64,000 bases of DNA, taken from contig JACKBT010000016.1 of NCBI GenBank assembly GCA_020634415.1, positions 1-64,000 of the forward strand, in the 5' to 3' direction. The notes under the pieces were generated by a model. That model saw nothing but the letters and a program-made list of their open reading frames with translations, had not been told where the DNA came from and searched no databases. The stretch comes from Ardenticatenaceae bacterium (lineage in GTDB: Bacteria; Chloroflexota; Anaerolineae; Promineifilales; Promineifilaceae). A program made the position numbers and the translations under genes. Shown here piece by piece: positions 42,104-51,479 of this stretch (position 1 is its first letter; each line of letters starts with the position of its first letter).

Positions 42104-43474
42104 TTACGGCCGTTTTCTTTCCACGTCAATAATGGCTTGGGCGGGCGGCAGGGGGATGGCGAAATAATTGCCCAGGGCATAGTCGGTGAGGGGGGCAATG
42201 AGCCGTTGGGTTTGATCGTCTACGTTGGAAAAGCAGCAGCCAAGATGCCAGATGGCGGCTCCCTTGATTTGGGGATAGGGGGCATATAGATCGGCGGCCC
42301 AGGCGATGTGCTGTAAGGCGCGGGAGATGGAGGGAACATCTTGATATTCCCAGCCCCATTCGGTGATGAGGACGGTGGGGCGGGGGATGTTGTTTTGGTC
42401 AACGATTTGGAAGAACTGCTGAAAACGGCCGACTTTGTAGGGATATTGGTCGGCGATGTCGTCTGTCAAAAAGCTGTACTCGTGCAGGGCGATGGCGAGT
42501 CGGTCGGGGTGGTTGGCGGCCAGTTGTAAGAAGGCCAGCATGGCGGGTGTTTGCCACTGTTCTGGTTCTGGTTCGCCGGAGGCCCAGCCGAAGGCGGCCC
42601 ATTTGAAGCCATCAGCCAGGGCGAGATCGGCCGTTTTTAAGGCGAACTGCCCCAGCCACTCGGCCCGATTTTTGTCTACTTCATTAATTGTCTCAATCCA
42701 AACCAGGCTGGGGTCTAATTCGGGGGGGAAGGCATCGCGGTGTAACTGCCAGTGCAGTTCGGCGGCTTGCTCTGGCGGCAGGTCGTAGCGAGGCACATCA
42801 TACTCATTGCCGCTGCGCCGATAGACGAGGGTGTGGGGGACACCGCTGGCCTGCATGAGCTGCTGGGCCGCAAACAGCGGCCCGGCATCATCCACACTTT
42901 TAAGGAAGAAGGGGACACCTGCTTCGTCCAAACGGCGCATCCACTCATCTAACCCCTGGCGGTTGCCACCGACGCTGGTATGAAAACCAATTTTCACGAA
43001 GCCTAAATCCTGGCCGCTGGCTTGTAACTGCTCTCTAACGGCCGTAAAGTCAATGGTAGGGGTGGGCGTGGGTGTGGGGGTGTTGGTGGGCTGGGGGGTG
43101 GGGGTTTGGGTAGGGGTTGCGGTGGGCGTGGGTGTAGGTTCTTGGGCGAGTTCGACAAAGGGCAGGTAGCTTTGCTCGGTGCTGCCCCCTTCGTGGGGGG
43201 CGGGGTAGGGCGTGGCGGGTGGTGGCAGAGGTGTGGGCAGTGAGGGGTAGGCGGTGGCAAGTGGAGCGTGGGGTGTAGCGGGTGGTGGGTAGGGGGAAAC
43301 GGCCGTTGCCTCGGCTCTGACAATTGTGGTGGCTGTCAAAGTAGGTGTGCCGGTGGCTGTGGCCGCCACAGCTACCGCAGTAGTTGGTCTGGTTGCTACT
43401 GTTTCTTCCTGGCAGGCAGGCAGCAGGCAGAGCAGTAATAAAATCAAGCAAAATTTTCTCATCACAACCGCCAT
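42104..43474 (-). CDS. Lipoprotein TIM-barrel glycoside hydrolase (clan GH-A-like)
   Basis: 456 residues (an in-frame ATG at 43462 is an alternative start). Lipobox LLPACQ around residue 20 to 25. A long Thr/Pro linker (about 30 to 140) has YLPFVELAQEP in its middle. The barrel (about 150 to 445) has IGFHTSVGG, the acid/base Glu in ETINEVDKNRAEWLG, HEYSF, the nucleophile Glu in ITEWGWEY and GAAIWHLG, the strand 4 and strand 7 placement of GH-A enzymes. Substrate unknown; a cell-wall or exopolysaccharide is plausible. It is divergent from, and about 45 percent alike by eye to, the N-terminal barrel of the gene at 43595. Three ACGGCCGT copies. Confidence 0.72.
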   Translation of the reverse strand: MAVVMRKFCLILLLLCLLPACQEETVATRPTTAVAVAATATGTPTLTATTIVRAEATAVSPYPPPATPHAPLATAYPSLPTPLPPPATPYPAPHEGGSTEQSYLPFVELAQEPTPTPTATPTQTPTPQPTNTPTPTPTPTIDFTAVREQLQASGQDLGFVKIGFHTSVGGNRQGLDEWMRRLDEAGVPFFLKSVDDAGPLFAAQQLMQASGVPHTLVYRRSGNEYDVPRYDLPPEQAAELHWQLHRDAFPPELDPSLVWIETINEVDKNRAEWLGQFALKTADLALADGFKWAAFGWASGEPEPEQWQTPAMLAFLQLAANHPDRLAIALHEYSFLTDDIADQYPYKVGRFQQFFQIVDQNNIPRPTVLITEWGWEYQDVPSISRALQHIAWAADLYAPYPQIKGAAIWHLGCCFSNVDDQTQRLIAPLTDYALGNYFAIPLPPAQAIIDVERKRP

Positions 43475-43495
43475 TGTATGGGAGGTTCAGGCCAC

Positions 43496-43524
43496 TTAAA
43501 ACAGTTCTCATTTTGTGTTATACT
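43496..43524 (+). promoter_or_regulatory. Candidate promoter of the two-barrel glycosidase
   Basis: TTAAAA (43496-43501), a 17-base spacer and TATACT (43519-43524), in the divergent spacer, about 70 bases before the ATG. The -10 is good, the -35 is poor. Confidence 0.35.
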
Positions 43525-43594
43525 TGCCCATGTCCAATTTCTCATATGCTCCCGTGAAAGTGGTTTGTTCGCGGAGTGATAAGGAGACTTCCCC

Positions 43595-46294
43595 ATGCAG
43601 GTACACAGCAAAATTGGTTTTCACAGTGGGCCTACCGGCAATATGGACGGCATTGGCAATTATTGGCGCAAATTGTCGAATGCGGGTGTACCCATCTTCC
43701 ACAAGGCGGCCGATGGGTATGGCCCTTTGTATGAGATTGCCGAACTTGTACCTAATCCGCACAATGTGGAGCATTATCTTGTGTACCGCATGAGTACGCG
43801 GGGGCAGAATGATGGTTATGATTATGATGTGCCTCCTTATCATAAAGCGCCACGTGAGGCGGCCAAGGAGCATTGGCAGCGCACTCGTGATAAGCTGCCG
43901 AAGGAGTTTAACCGGGAGAAGGTGTGGGTGGAGCCGATTAATGAGATTGACAAAAACCGCTGTGATTGGCTGGGTCGTTTTGCGGTGCATACGGCGAATC
44001 TGGCGCAGGCGGATGGGTTTAAGGTGACGCTGTTTGGCTGGTCGAGTGGGGAGCCGGAGCGGGAAGGCTGGGAGACGGAGGGGATGCTGAAGTATTTGCG
44101 TTTGTGTGCGGAACGGCCGAATCAGGCGGCCGTTTCGGTTCATGAATACAATTTTGGTTTGGATGCCTATGAAAAGGTGTATCCGTACCATGTCGGCCGT
44201 TTCCAGATTTTGTTTGATGTTTGTGACAATCATGGCATCGCCCGGCCTAATATTCACATCACTGAATGGGGGTGGGCCTTGAATAATGTGCCTTCGTGGC
44301 AAAATGCCGAGTCGTACATCACTAAAGCCAACGAACTGTATGCCAAGTTCCCTGAAATTAAGGGGACTGCTATCTGGAATTTGGGGCGCGGGCCAGAGTT
44401 TGGCGATGTGCATAACCAGACGAATCGGCTGATGGCACCGCTGGGTGATTATAATTTGAACCGTCGTTTTGAAGGGCCAAAAGCGGATGGGCCAACTCCG
44501 ATTGACCCTGTTTTTCACCAAGAATCGGCCGCCTCATCGGGGCGTAACCAGCCGTCGTCGCCGACCCCGCGGCCCACACCGCCGACAACGACGGGGCCCA
44601 CGCCAACTATTGTGAACACGATGGGGGGAGGGCAGCAGGGGAAACGGCCGTCTATCCAACCCGGCGTGCAGTTTGTGCGTGATGTTAATTTGCCCGACGA
44701 TTCGCGTATTATCGCCGGTACTCAGTTCACCAAAACGTGGCGTGTGCGCAACAGCGGCAATGCCTCTTGGGGGGCTGACTACAGGCTAAAGCATGTGGGT
44801 GGCACGGCCATGACAGACAGCACCAGCCAGCTTGTTCCCACCATCCACCCCGGCCAGGAGACGGATGTTTCGGTGAGAATGGTTGCGCCCACCACGCCGG
44901 GTACATATGTGAGTGATTGGCGCTTTCAGGATGACAATGGCAATTTCTTTGGCGACAACATCTTCACGCGCATTATTTCTGAAGCCCCCGCGCCGGTTGC
45001 AGGCACGAGTGGCAGCCAATTTGTGATGGATGTGAATATTCCTGATGACACGGTGATGGAGCCGGGACAGACCTTTACCAAGACGTGGCGTTTGCGCAAC
45101 AGTGGCACACGTGCCTGGGGGGCCGGTTTTACGGTGAATTTCATTAATGGTGTGCCTATGACGGGGGCCACGAGCCAGCCTATTCCGGCGGCGGCCCCTG
45201 GCACGGAAGTGAATATTTCGATTGCGATGACGGCCCCGAATGATGCGGGGAGTTATACAAGTGAGTGGTTACTGAAAGATGATCAGGGCAATTTTTTCGG
45301 CGCTAATTTCTATACTCGGATCGTGGTTAAAAAAAAGCAGCGGCGCAGTAGGGCTGCGGTAAAGCTGCAAACGGGCATGAACATTAATCCCGATGCGCCG
45401 AACAGCAATCCGGTGGAGGGGGATGCTTTGCGGGGGACGGATTGGGTGCGTTTTGTGTTTAAGCTGGCGGCGCGGGAGAATGCGGCGGAGCGTGGTGATA
45501 TTAACCATGCGTTTGCTCAGTATGATCCGCTGGTGCGTAAGTATCATAATAAGGGGGTGAAGTCGCTGATTGTGCTGAATCAGGAGACGGTGTGGGGGAA
45601 TGCGCCCTGGACGGGGAATGATGATTGGCGCACGTTTGGCAGTCAGTTGGCGCAGGTGGCGCGGCAGATTGCGGCGCGTTATAGGGAGTATGGGGCGGAT
45701 GTGGGGTATGAGATTTGGAATGAGGGGGATTTGCCGAATAATCCGGCTTCGGTTTATGTGGAGCCGGAGCAGTTTGCGGGGGTGTTGAAGACGGTGGTGG
45801 CGGCGATTCGGGCGGAGTCGCCGGAGTCGCCGTTGGTGTTTGGTGGTTTGGCGACGGGGCCGGACCAGGGGATTGTGTATTTGCGCCGTTGTTGGCAGGC
45901 GTTGGGTGGGGTGTGGCCGGTGGATGCGATTGGGATTCATCCATACGGCCGTTGGGCGACCCGTGCGCCGTTTGATTGGGGGACACAGTTTGGGACGCTG
46001 GGGCAGGCTTTGGCGCAGTATGAGGAGAATTTCCCGGATATGCCGTTTTGGATTACGGAGATGGGGGTGGCGGCTGATAATGAGATTGGGCCGGAGCATT
46101 ATGCGGCGATTGCGGATTATTTGACGGATGTGTATGAGCATGTAGCGGCGGAGCATACGGCCGTTGTGCCGGTGCTGATTTGGTTTGCCTGGTCTGATTG
46201 GATGCGGAATTCGGGTGTTGTGCGCCGTGATGGCAGCCACAAAGCGCATGTGTATGAGGCGTTTCAGGGTGTGATTAAGGCACGGGATAAGTAG
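43595..46294 (+). CDS. Two-barrel glycoside-hydrolase-like protein with NBR1-type Ig domains
   Basis: 899 residues. AAGGAG at 43581 is eight bases before the ATG, and there is no signal peptide. Barrel 1 (about 1 to 300) has IGFHSGPTGN, NEIDKNRCDWLG (acid/base Glu), HEYNFG, ITEWGWAL (nucleophile Glu) and GTAIWNLGRG. A Pro/Thr linker follows. Two NBR1-like Ig domains come next (about 360 to 470 and 475 to 575), each with F(T/V)KTWR(V/L)RNSGxxxWG. Barrel 2 (about 595 to 895) has YEIWNEGDLPNN and FWITEMGVAADNE, again two Glu in GH-A positions. It is a gene fusion of two related barrels bridged by Ig domains. Despite an extracellular-type design it lacks an export signal. Cytoplasmic or non-classical export is open. 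Confidence 0.75.
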   Translation: MQVHSKIGFHSGPTGNMDGIGNYWRKLSNAGVPIFHKAADGYGPLYEIAELVPNPHNVEHYLVYRMSTRGQNDGYDYDVPPYHKAPREAAKEHWQRTRDKLPKEFNREKVWVEPINEIDKNRCDWLGRFAVHTANLAQADGFKVTLFGWSSGEPEREGWETEGMLKYLRLCAERPNQAAVSVHEYNFGLDAYEKVYPYHVGRFQILFDVCDNHGIARPNIHITEWGWALNNVPSWQNAESYITKANELYAKFPEIKGTAIWNLGRGPEFGDVHNQTNRLMAPLGDYNLNRRFEGPKADGPTPIDPVFHQESAASSGRNQPSSPTPRPTPPTTTGPTPTIVNTMGGGQQGKRPSIQPGVQFVRDVNLPDDSRIIAGTQFTKTWRVRNSGNASWGADYRLKHVGGTAMTDSTSQLVPTIHPGQETDVSVRMVAPTTPGTYVSDWRFQDDNGNFFGDNIFTRIISEAPAPVAGTSGSQFVMDVNIPDDTVMEPGQTFTKTWRLRNSGTRAWGAGFTVNFINGVPMTGATSQPIPAAAPGTEVNISIAMTAPNDAGSYTSEWLLKDDQGNFFGANFYTRIVVKKKQRRSRAAVKLQTGMNINPDAPNSNPVEGDALRGTDWVRFVFKLAARENAAERGDINHAFAQYDPLVRKYHNKGVKSLIVLNQETVWGNAPWTGNDDWRTFGSQLAQVARQIAARYREYGADVGYEIWNEGDLPNNPASVYVEPEQFAGVLKTVVAAIRAESPESPLVFGGLATGPDQGIVYLRRCWQALGGVWPVDAIGIHPYGRWATRAPFDWGTQFGTLGQALAQYEENFPDMPFWITEMGVAADNEIGPEHYAAIADYLTDVYEHVAAEHTAVVPVLIWFAWSDWMRNSGVVRRDGSHKAHVYEAFQGVIKARDK

Positions 46295-46346
46295 ATAGTT
46301 ACCAGGTATGGCGCGAAAATTAGAGGTGAAAAAGGGGCCAGGGGCA

Positions 46347-46374
46347 TTGCTGTCATTCATGTAAATGCTATCAT
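46347..46374 (+). promoter_or_regulatory. Candidate promoter of the MBL-STAS-kinase-ATPase gene
   Basis: TTGCTG (46347-46352), a 16-base spacer and TATCAT (46369-46374), 29 bases before the ATG. Confidence 0.4.
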
Positions 46375-46403
46375 ATGACGCATGTCATGCTTAAAAGGGT
46401 CGT

Positions 46404-49400
46404 ATGAAGATTAAGTTCTGGGGCGCACGCGGTTCGGTCCCCTCACCGATTACACCGGATGTTATTGAAGAAAAGATTTGTCAGGCGATATGGGGGATGC
46501 CCGAGATTGATACGTCTGATATGGATGCGGTGCGGGCGTATGTGGGGGGGCTGCCTGTGCTGCAGCGGCGCACGGCGGGGGGAAATACGGCTTGTGTCGA
46601 GATTCAGGCGGGTAATGAGACGATTATTGTTGATGCGGGATCGGGTATTCGTGATTTAGGTTTTCAGTTGATGAAGGGGCCGTGTGGCCGGGGTGAGGGG
46701 GTGCTGCACCTGCTGTTTACGCATTGCCATTGGGATCATATTCAGGGGTTTCCGTTTTTTGTGCCGGCGTTTATTCCGGGGAATCAGATTTTTGTGTACA
46801 GCATTCATGATGTGGAGTCGGCGCTGGTGGGGCAGCAGGAGCCGCCGTTTTTTCCGGTGCCGCTTTCTTATTTGCGGGCGGAGATGTCGTTTACGCGGTT
46901 GGAGGTGGGACGGCCGTTTGCCATTGGCAAGGTAACGATTAATACGCTGGAAAATGCCCATCCCGGTAAAGCCTATAGTTATCGTTTTGAGACGCAGCAT
47001 AATGTGTATGTTCATGCCAGTGATGCGGAGTATAAGAAGTTGGATGATGCGCATGTGCAGCCGTATATTGAGTTTTTTAGGGATGCGGATGTGCTGGTGT
47101 TTGATACGCAGTATACGCTGCGGGAGGCGTGGCAAAAGGTGGATTGGGGGCATAGTTCGGCCATGATTGGGGCGGATTTGGCCCGCCGGGCGGGGGTGAA
47201 GAAGATGCTGATGTTTCACCATGATCCGACGTATTCGGATGATGAGCTGCAAAAGATGTTGATGACGGCGCAGGATTATCAGTTGCAGGATGCGACGCTG
47301 CCGCGGGTGGAGATTGAGGTGGCTTATGAGGGGATGGTGCTGGATTTGATTCCGCCGGGGGCGGTGGATGTGCATGTGGATGGGGATGTGATGATTTTGA
47401 CGCCGCTAAACGGCCGTGATGGGTTTGAGCTTTTGGCGGATCAGTTGGCGCAGGTGGATAAGGAGGGGAAATCGGTGATTGACCTGTCGCAGGTGGAGAC
47501 GCTGACGACGGCTAGTTTGCAGGAGATTGTGGCTTTGAGTCAGGCGCGGCAGGAGGGGCCGGTGGTGCTGGCGGCTCCGTCGGCGGCTATTCAGCAGGTG
47601 ATTAAGCTGGCGGGTTATTTGGATTATTTTCCGATTTATACGTCGGTGGAGGCGGCGTTAACGGCCGTTCAGGCCCGTGAAGCTTTGAATTTGCCCGGCC
47701 AATTGTTGGGGAAACGGTATCAGATTCAAAATAAGGAGAATGAGGATCCGTTATCGGCCGTTTTGCGAGCTACTGATACCTGGACGGAGGAGACGGTGGC
47801 TATCAAGATCATCAATCCGGCCTTTAGCCAGGAAACTATTGAGAGGGTTATGCAGCAGTCGGCCCAGCTTATTGATCTCAATTTTCCCTACATTGTGCCT
47901 GTTTATGCCTGGGAAAAGGAGAAGGATTTTGCCTTTATTGTCGAAAGTTACATCATGGCTCCTTCTTTGCAGGATATGTTGGATCGCAAAGAGGAGGTTG
48001 ACCCTGATGAAGCGTTGGAAATTGCATTGGATCTGACGCAGACGCTGGAATATGTGCATAGTCGCGGCATTATTCATGGAGATTTGCGGCCGCATCATAT
48101 TTATATGACGGATGCGGGCATTAAGTTGGGTGGGTTTGGTCTGGGGCGTTTGCTGGAGGGGCGCAATCTTTTGGAAGCGCCGATGCTGTTTTTGCCCACG
48201 CCTTATTTGGCCCCGGAGCAGATTTTGGGGCAGTCGCTGGATGCGCGGACGGATTTGTATGCGTTGGGGGTGGTTTTGTATCGGTTGTTTGCGGGGCGGC
48301 TGCCGTTTGTGGGTAATGATATGGAGATTATGCGGGCGCATATTTATGAGGAGACGCTGCCGCTGCGCCAGCTTAATCCGTCTATTTCGCCTTCGATGGA
48401 GCATTTGATTCTTAAATTGTTGTCGAAGAATCCGAACGGCCGTTATACCAGTGCCCATCAAACCCATCGTGTCTCTAGCAATCTTACTATCAGTGTGGAT
48501 GATCCTACGTTTAGCCATCGTGCGCCTTTCATTAAACGGGAAAGACAGTTAAAAACGTTGCAAACCTGCTGGCAGTCGGCGCAAAGTGGGGAGGGTTATC
48601 TGGTGTTTGTGACGGGTGAGCCGGGGGTGGGTAAGACGACGTTGGTGCAGCAGGTGGTGGCTCAAAGTGAGCCGCCGGTGTTGTTGATCGGCCGTTGCCG
48701 TGAGGCGGAAGGCAAAACGGCTTATCACCTTTTTAGCGAGATATTGCAAATGTATTTCGCCACTGTGCCGCCCGAATTTTATGATAAAGAGGCGCAAAAG
48801 TTGTTGAGCAATTTTGTGCGCCTTGTGCCGGAAATCCGCCATATGCTGCCGGATGTGGCGGCGCTGCCTTCTTTGGAACCGGCGGAGGAGCAACTGCGCC
48901 TGATGTCTGGGCTGACGCAGTTTGTGCGTAAGGCGACGCAGGAGCGGCCCTGGTTTCTGATTTTGGAGAATTTGCAGTGGGCTGATTCGAGCAGTCTGGA
49001 ACTGCTGCGATATTTGAGCCACCATTTGCCGACGATGCGGCTGTTGATTGTGGGGATTTACCGTGATGTGGAGTTGGAACAGGGCCATCCGCTGATGCAG
49101 ATGATTCGGGATTTGGGCAGCTATCCTACGTTTAAGGAGATTTCGCTGGGGCGGCTGGATGCGGCGGGGGTGGCGCAGATTTTGGAGTTTATCTGGCAGC
49201 AGGAGGTGCCGCAGGCATTGGTGGAGAAGGTGTATCAGCATACGGAGGGTAATCCGTTTTATGTGGAGGAGGTGGCGAATGGGTTGATGGATGATGGGTT
49301 GGTGGTGTGGCAGAACGGCCGTTGGCAGTTCCCTACGTTGGCTGAGTTACGTTTGCCGGCTACTGTGCATGAGGCGGTGTGGCGGCGCATTTCCCGCTTG

Positions 49401-51197
49401 AACCCGGTGACGCAGAATTTGTTGGGGGAAGCGGCCGTTTTCGGCCAGACTTTTCGCTTTGAAGACTTGCAAGCCATTAGCGGCTTGTCGGAGTGGGAGG
49501 TGTTGGAGCATTTGGATGTGGCGATGGAGCGGCAGTTGGTGCAAGAGGTGCCGGGGGAAACGATGCTGCGCTTCCGGCACGCGGAAATTCAGCAGGTGCT
49601 TTATGCCGATTTGGGGGTGCTGCGCCGCCGACTGTTGCACCGCACGGTGGCGGAATGGTATGAGAAAAAATACATTACCTCCCAGCCTTCGCCTGAAACG
49701 GCCGCGCCTAATCCTGTGGCTTATCCTCTGTTGGCCTACCACTTTCACCATGCGGAGGATGTGAATCAGGAGCGCCATTATGCCCGATTGGCGGGGGTGC
49801 AGGCGGCGGCTCAATTTGCTAATGCGGAAGCGATCACCTACTTTAGCCGGGTGCTGGCTCTGACACCGGAGGCTGACCTGCTGCTGCAATATGAGGTGCA
49901 TCTGTTGCGGGAACGGATTTATGATAGGCAGGGAATCCGGCAAGCGCAGGTGCAGGATTTGGCGGTGTTGACGGATTTGGCGGAAAGATTGGCGGATGGT
50001 GAAGCGGCTTCTATGCAGCGTAAGGCGGTTGTGGCTTTGCGGCAATCGAATTTTGCGGAAGGGACGGGGGATTATGCAGGGGCGATTGTGGCGGCGCAAA
50101 CGGCCGTTGCTCTGGCGCAACATTGCCAGGATGTCAGTTTGGAAGCCATTGGTTATTTGCGTCATGGTTCGGCTTTGTCGCGGCTGGGCAATTATGATGA
50201 GGCCCGCCCCCAATTTGAAAAAGCTCTCAAACTGGCCGAAACGGCCGACTTGAAGCAGATCAAGGCTCGCAGTCTGCGCAACTTGGGCATTGTTACCTGG
50301 CAGCAGGGGGATTACGAGGCTTGTAAGGCGTATGATCAACAGGCTCTGGCCCTCTACCAGGCCATCGGCGATTTGCACGGTGAAGGCAAGGCATCGGGGA
50401 ATTTGGGGGTTTCTTATTGGGATATGGGGGATTATGTGCAGGCGGTGTATTACTATAAACGGGCGTTGGAGATTTACCGACAAATTGGGGACCGACACGG
50501 GGAGGCGATTATTTTGAATAATTTGGGTGTGGTGGCTGATGAACAGGGGGATTATGAAACGGCCGTTGCCCACATTGAAAAAGCCCTAACCATCTGCCGC
50601 GACATTGGGGATCGGCACGGTGAAGCGGCGCGACTCTCTAGTTTGAGCCGGCCCTATCATCACCTGGGTGACGATGACACGGCACTGAAATACTCCCAAG
50701 AAGCGGTGACATTGGCGCAAGAGTGGGGTGGTGGCCGCCAGCTTGGTTATGCTCTGAACAACATGGGCAATGCGCTTTATGGCCTACAGCGCTGGGCAGA
50801 AGCGGCAGCGGCTTATCAGCAGTCGGTGTCCATACGCCAGGAGTTGGGGGAGATTCACTTAGCGATGGATGCCCATGCCGGGCTGGCGCGTGTCTATCTG
50901 ACCCAGGCAAACCTGGCCGAGGCGTTGACGCAAGTGGAAATAATTTTAGCCTATTTGCAGAAGGGCCGGTTGGATGGAACATCGGAGCCGTCTCGAATCT
51001 CTTGGACATGTTACCAGGTTTTGCAAGCCGCCAACGATCCGCGAGCCACGGGGATTTTGCAGATGGCTGTGCAGCGACTCCAGGCATTGGCTGTGCAGAT
51101 AGGAGATGACGCGGTTCGTCGTTCGTTTTTGGAAAATGTAGCTGTGAATCGTCTGCTTGTTGCCGAATGGGCAAAGCAGAGGGAGCAGGCCGAATGA
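46404..51197 (+). CDS. Metallo-beta-lactamase / STAS / pseudokinase / AAA (STAND) ATPase / TPR fusion protein
   Basis: A 1597-residue single chain. MBL fold at about 1 to 315 with zinc motif T106-H-C-H-W-D-H112, plus the later HASD and FHHDPTYSD motifs. STAS-like domain at about 320 to 430 (VIDLSQVETLTTASLQEIVAL). Kinase fold at about 435 to 700: VAIK with K468, HGDLRPHH with D560 (Asn of HRDxxxxN replaced by His), but DFG is G577-F-G, so the metal-binding Asp is missing; APEQ is kept. AAA/STAND ATPase at about 715 to 1030 with Walker A GEPGVGKTT (K744) and ILENLQWAD. TPR-type repeats from about 1120 to 1560 (NLGVSYWDMGDYVQAVYYYKRALEI). PknK-like kinases share the last three parts; the MBL-STAS front is unusual. 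Cytoplasmic; ligand unknown. Confidence 0.85.
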   Translation: MKIKFWGARGSVPSPITPDVIEEKICQAIWGMPEIDTSDMDAVRAYVGGLPVLQRRTAGGNTACVEIQAGNETIIVDAGSGIRDLGFQLMKGPCGRGEGVLHLLFTHCHWDHIQGFPFFVPAFIPGNQIFVYSIHDVESALVGQQEPPFFPVPLSYLRAEMSFTRLEVGRPFAIGKVTINTLENAHPGKAYSYRFETQHNVYVHASDAEYKKLDDAHVQPYIEFFRDADVLVFDTQYTLREAWQKVDWGHSSAMIGADLARRAGVKKMLMFHHDPTYSDDELQKMLMTAQDYQLQDATLPRVEIEVAYEGMVLDLIPPGAVDVHVDGDVMILTPLNGRDGFELLADQLAQVDKEGKSVIDLSQVETLTTASLQEIVALSQARQEGPVVLAAPSAAIQQVIKLAGYLDYFPIYTSVEAALTAVQAREALNLPGQLLGKRYQIQNKENEDPLSAVLRATDTWTEETVAIKIINPAFSQETIERVMQQSAQLIDLNFPYIVPVYAWEKEKDFAFIVESYIMAPSLQDMLDRKEEVDPDEALEIALDLTQTLEYVHSRGIIHGDLRPHHIYMTDAGIKLGGFGLGRLLEGRNLLEAPMLFLPTPYLAPEQILGQSLDARTDLYALGVVLYRLFAGRLPFVGNDMEIMRAHIYEETLPLRQLNPSISPSMEHLILKLLSKNPNGRYTSAHQTHRVSSNLTISVDDPTFSHRAPFIKRERQLKTLQTCWQSAQSGEGYLVFVTGEPGVGKTTLVQQVVAQSEPPVLLIGRCREAEGKTAYHLFSEILQMYFATVPPEFYDKEAQKLLSNFVRLVPEIRHMLPDVAALPSLEPAEEQLRLMSGLTQFVRKATQERPWFLILENLQWADSSSLELLRYLSHHLPTMRLLIVGIYRDVELEQGHPLMQMIRDLGSYPTFKEISLGRLDAAGVAQILEFIWQQEVPQALVEKVYQHTEGNPFYVEEVANGLMDDGLVVWQNGRWQFPTLAELRLPATVHEAVWRRISRLNPVTQNLLGEAAVFGQTFRFEDLQAISGLSEWEVLEHLDVAMERQLVQEVPGETMLRFRHAEIQQVLYADLGVLRRRLLHRTVAEWYEKKYITSQPSPETAAPNPVAYPLLAYHFHHAEDVNQERHYARLAGVQAAAQFANAEAITYFSRVLALTPEADLLLQYEVHLLRERIYDRQGIRQAQVQDLAVLTDLAERLADGEAASMQRKAVVALRQSNFAEGTGDYAGAIVAAQTAVALAQHCQDVSLEAIGYLRHGSALSRLGNYDEARPQFEKALKLAETADLKQIKARSLRNLGIVTWQQGDYEACKAYDQQALALYQAIGDLHGEGKASGNLGVSYWDMGDYVQAVYYYKRALEIYRQIGDRHGEAIILNNLGVVADEQGDYETAVAHIEKALTICRDIGDRHGEAARLSSLSRPYHHLGDDDTALKYSQEAVTLAQEWGGGRQLGYALNNMGNALYGLQRWAEAAAAYQQSVSIRQELGEIHLAMDAHAGLARVYLTQANLAEALTQVEIILAYLQKGRLDGTSEPSRISWTCYQVLQAANDPRATGILQMAVQRLQALAVQIGDDAVRRSFLENVAVNRLLVAEWAKQREQAE

Positions 51198-51249
51198 AAG
51201 AGGCTGGGTTACGATTACGAAGTAATCATTCGTGTTAACCTGGCGATTT

Positions 51250-51301
51250 GGGAGGTTGGAGACTGGAGGCCGATCTCCCTAGTCTCCAGTTTCTAACCTC
51301 C
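51250..51301. repeat. GGAGACT-family inverted repeat, copy 3 (degenerate)
   Basis: GGAGGTTGGAGACTGGAG on the left and CTCCAGTTTCTAACCTCC on the right, with extra bases in the middle. It lies in the 280-base spacer before the esterase gene, and the rest of that spacer shows only the promoter at 51411. Confidence 0.65.
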
Positions 51302-51410
51302 TGCTGAACAAGGAAGTGATTGGGGAACGATCACTCACTTTGCTTCGATGATAAACGCAAGGTAAGTTCCTCCCGGTTGCCGGACACCCATTACGGAATG
51401 CCAATTACTG

Positions 51411-51439
51411 TTTACCGTTCCTCAAATACCTGTTAGAAT
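51411..51439 (+). promoter_or_regulatory. Promoter of the esterase/ATP-grasp cluster
   Basis: TTTACC (51411-51416), a 17-base spacer and TAGAAT (51434-51439) preceded by TGT, an extended -10. 41 bases upstream of the esterase ATG. Confidence 0.45.
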
Positions 51440-51479
51440 CTCGCCAAAATTTCACATCCCCCTCAAGGAGACATTATCA

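Noticed and set aside
43508..44521. 337-codon frame opposite the two-barrel glycosidase
   Set aside because: Arg/Ile/His-rich composition typical of an antisense frame; the plus strand has clear glycosidase motifs.
45269..46360. 363-codon minus-strand frame
   Set aside because: Arg/Pro/His-rich shadow of the second barrel.
49347..50573. 408-codon minus-strand frame
   Set aside because: Antisense shadow of the TPR region, without domain features.
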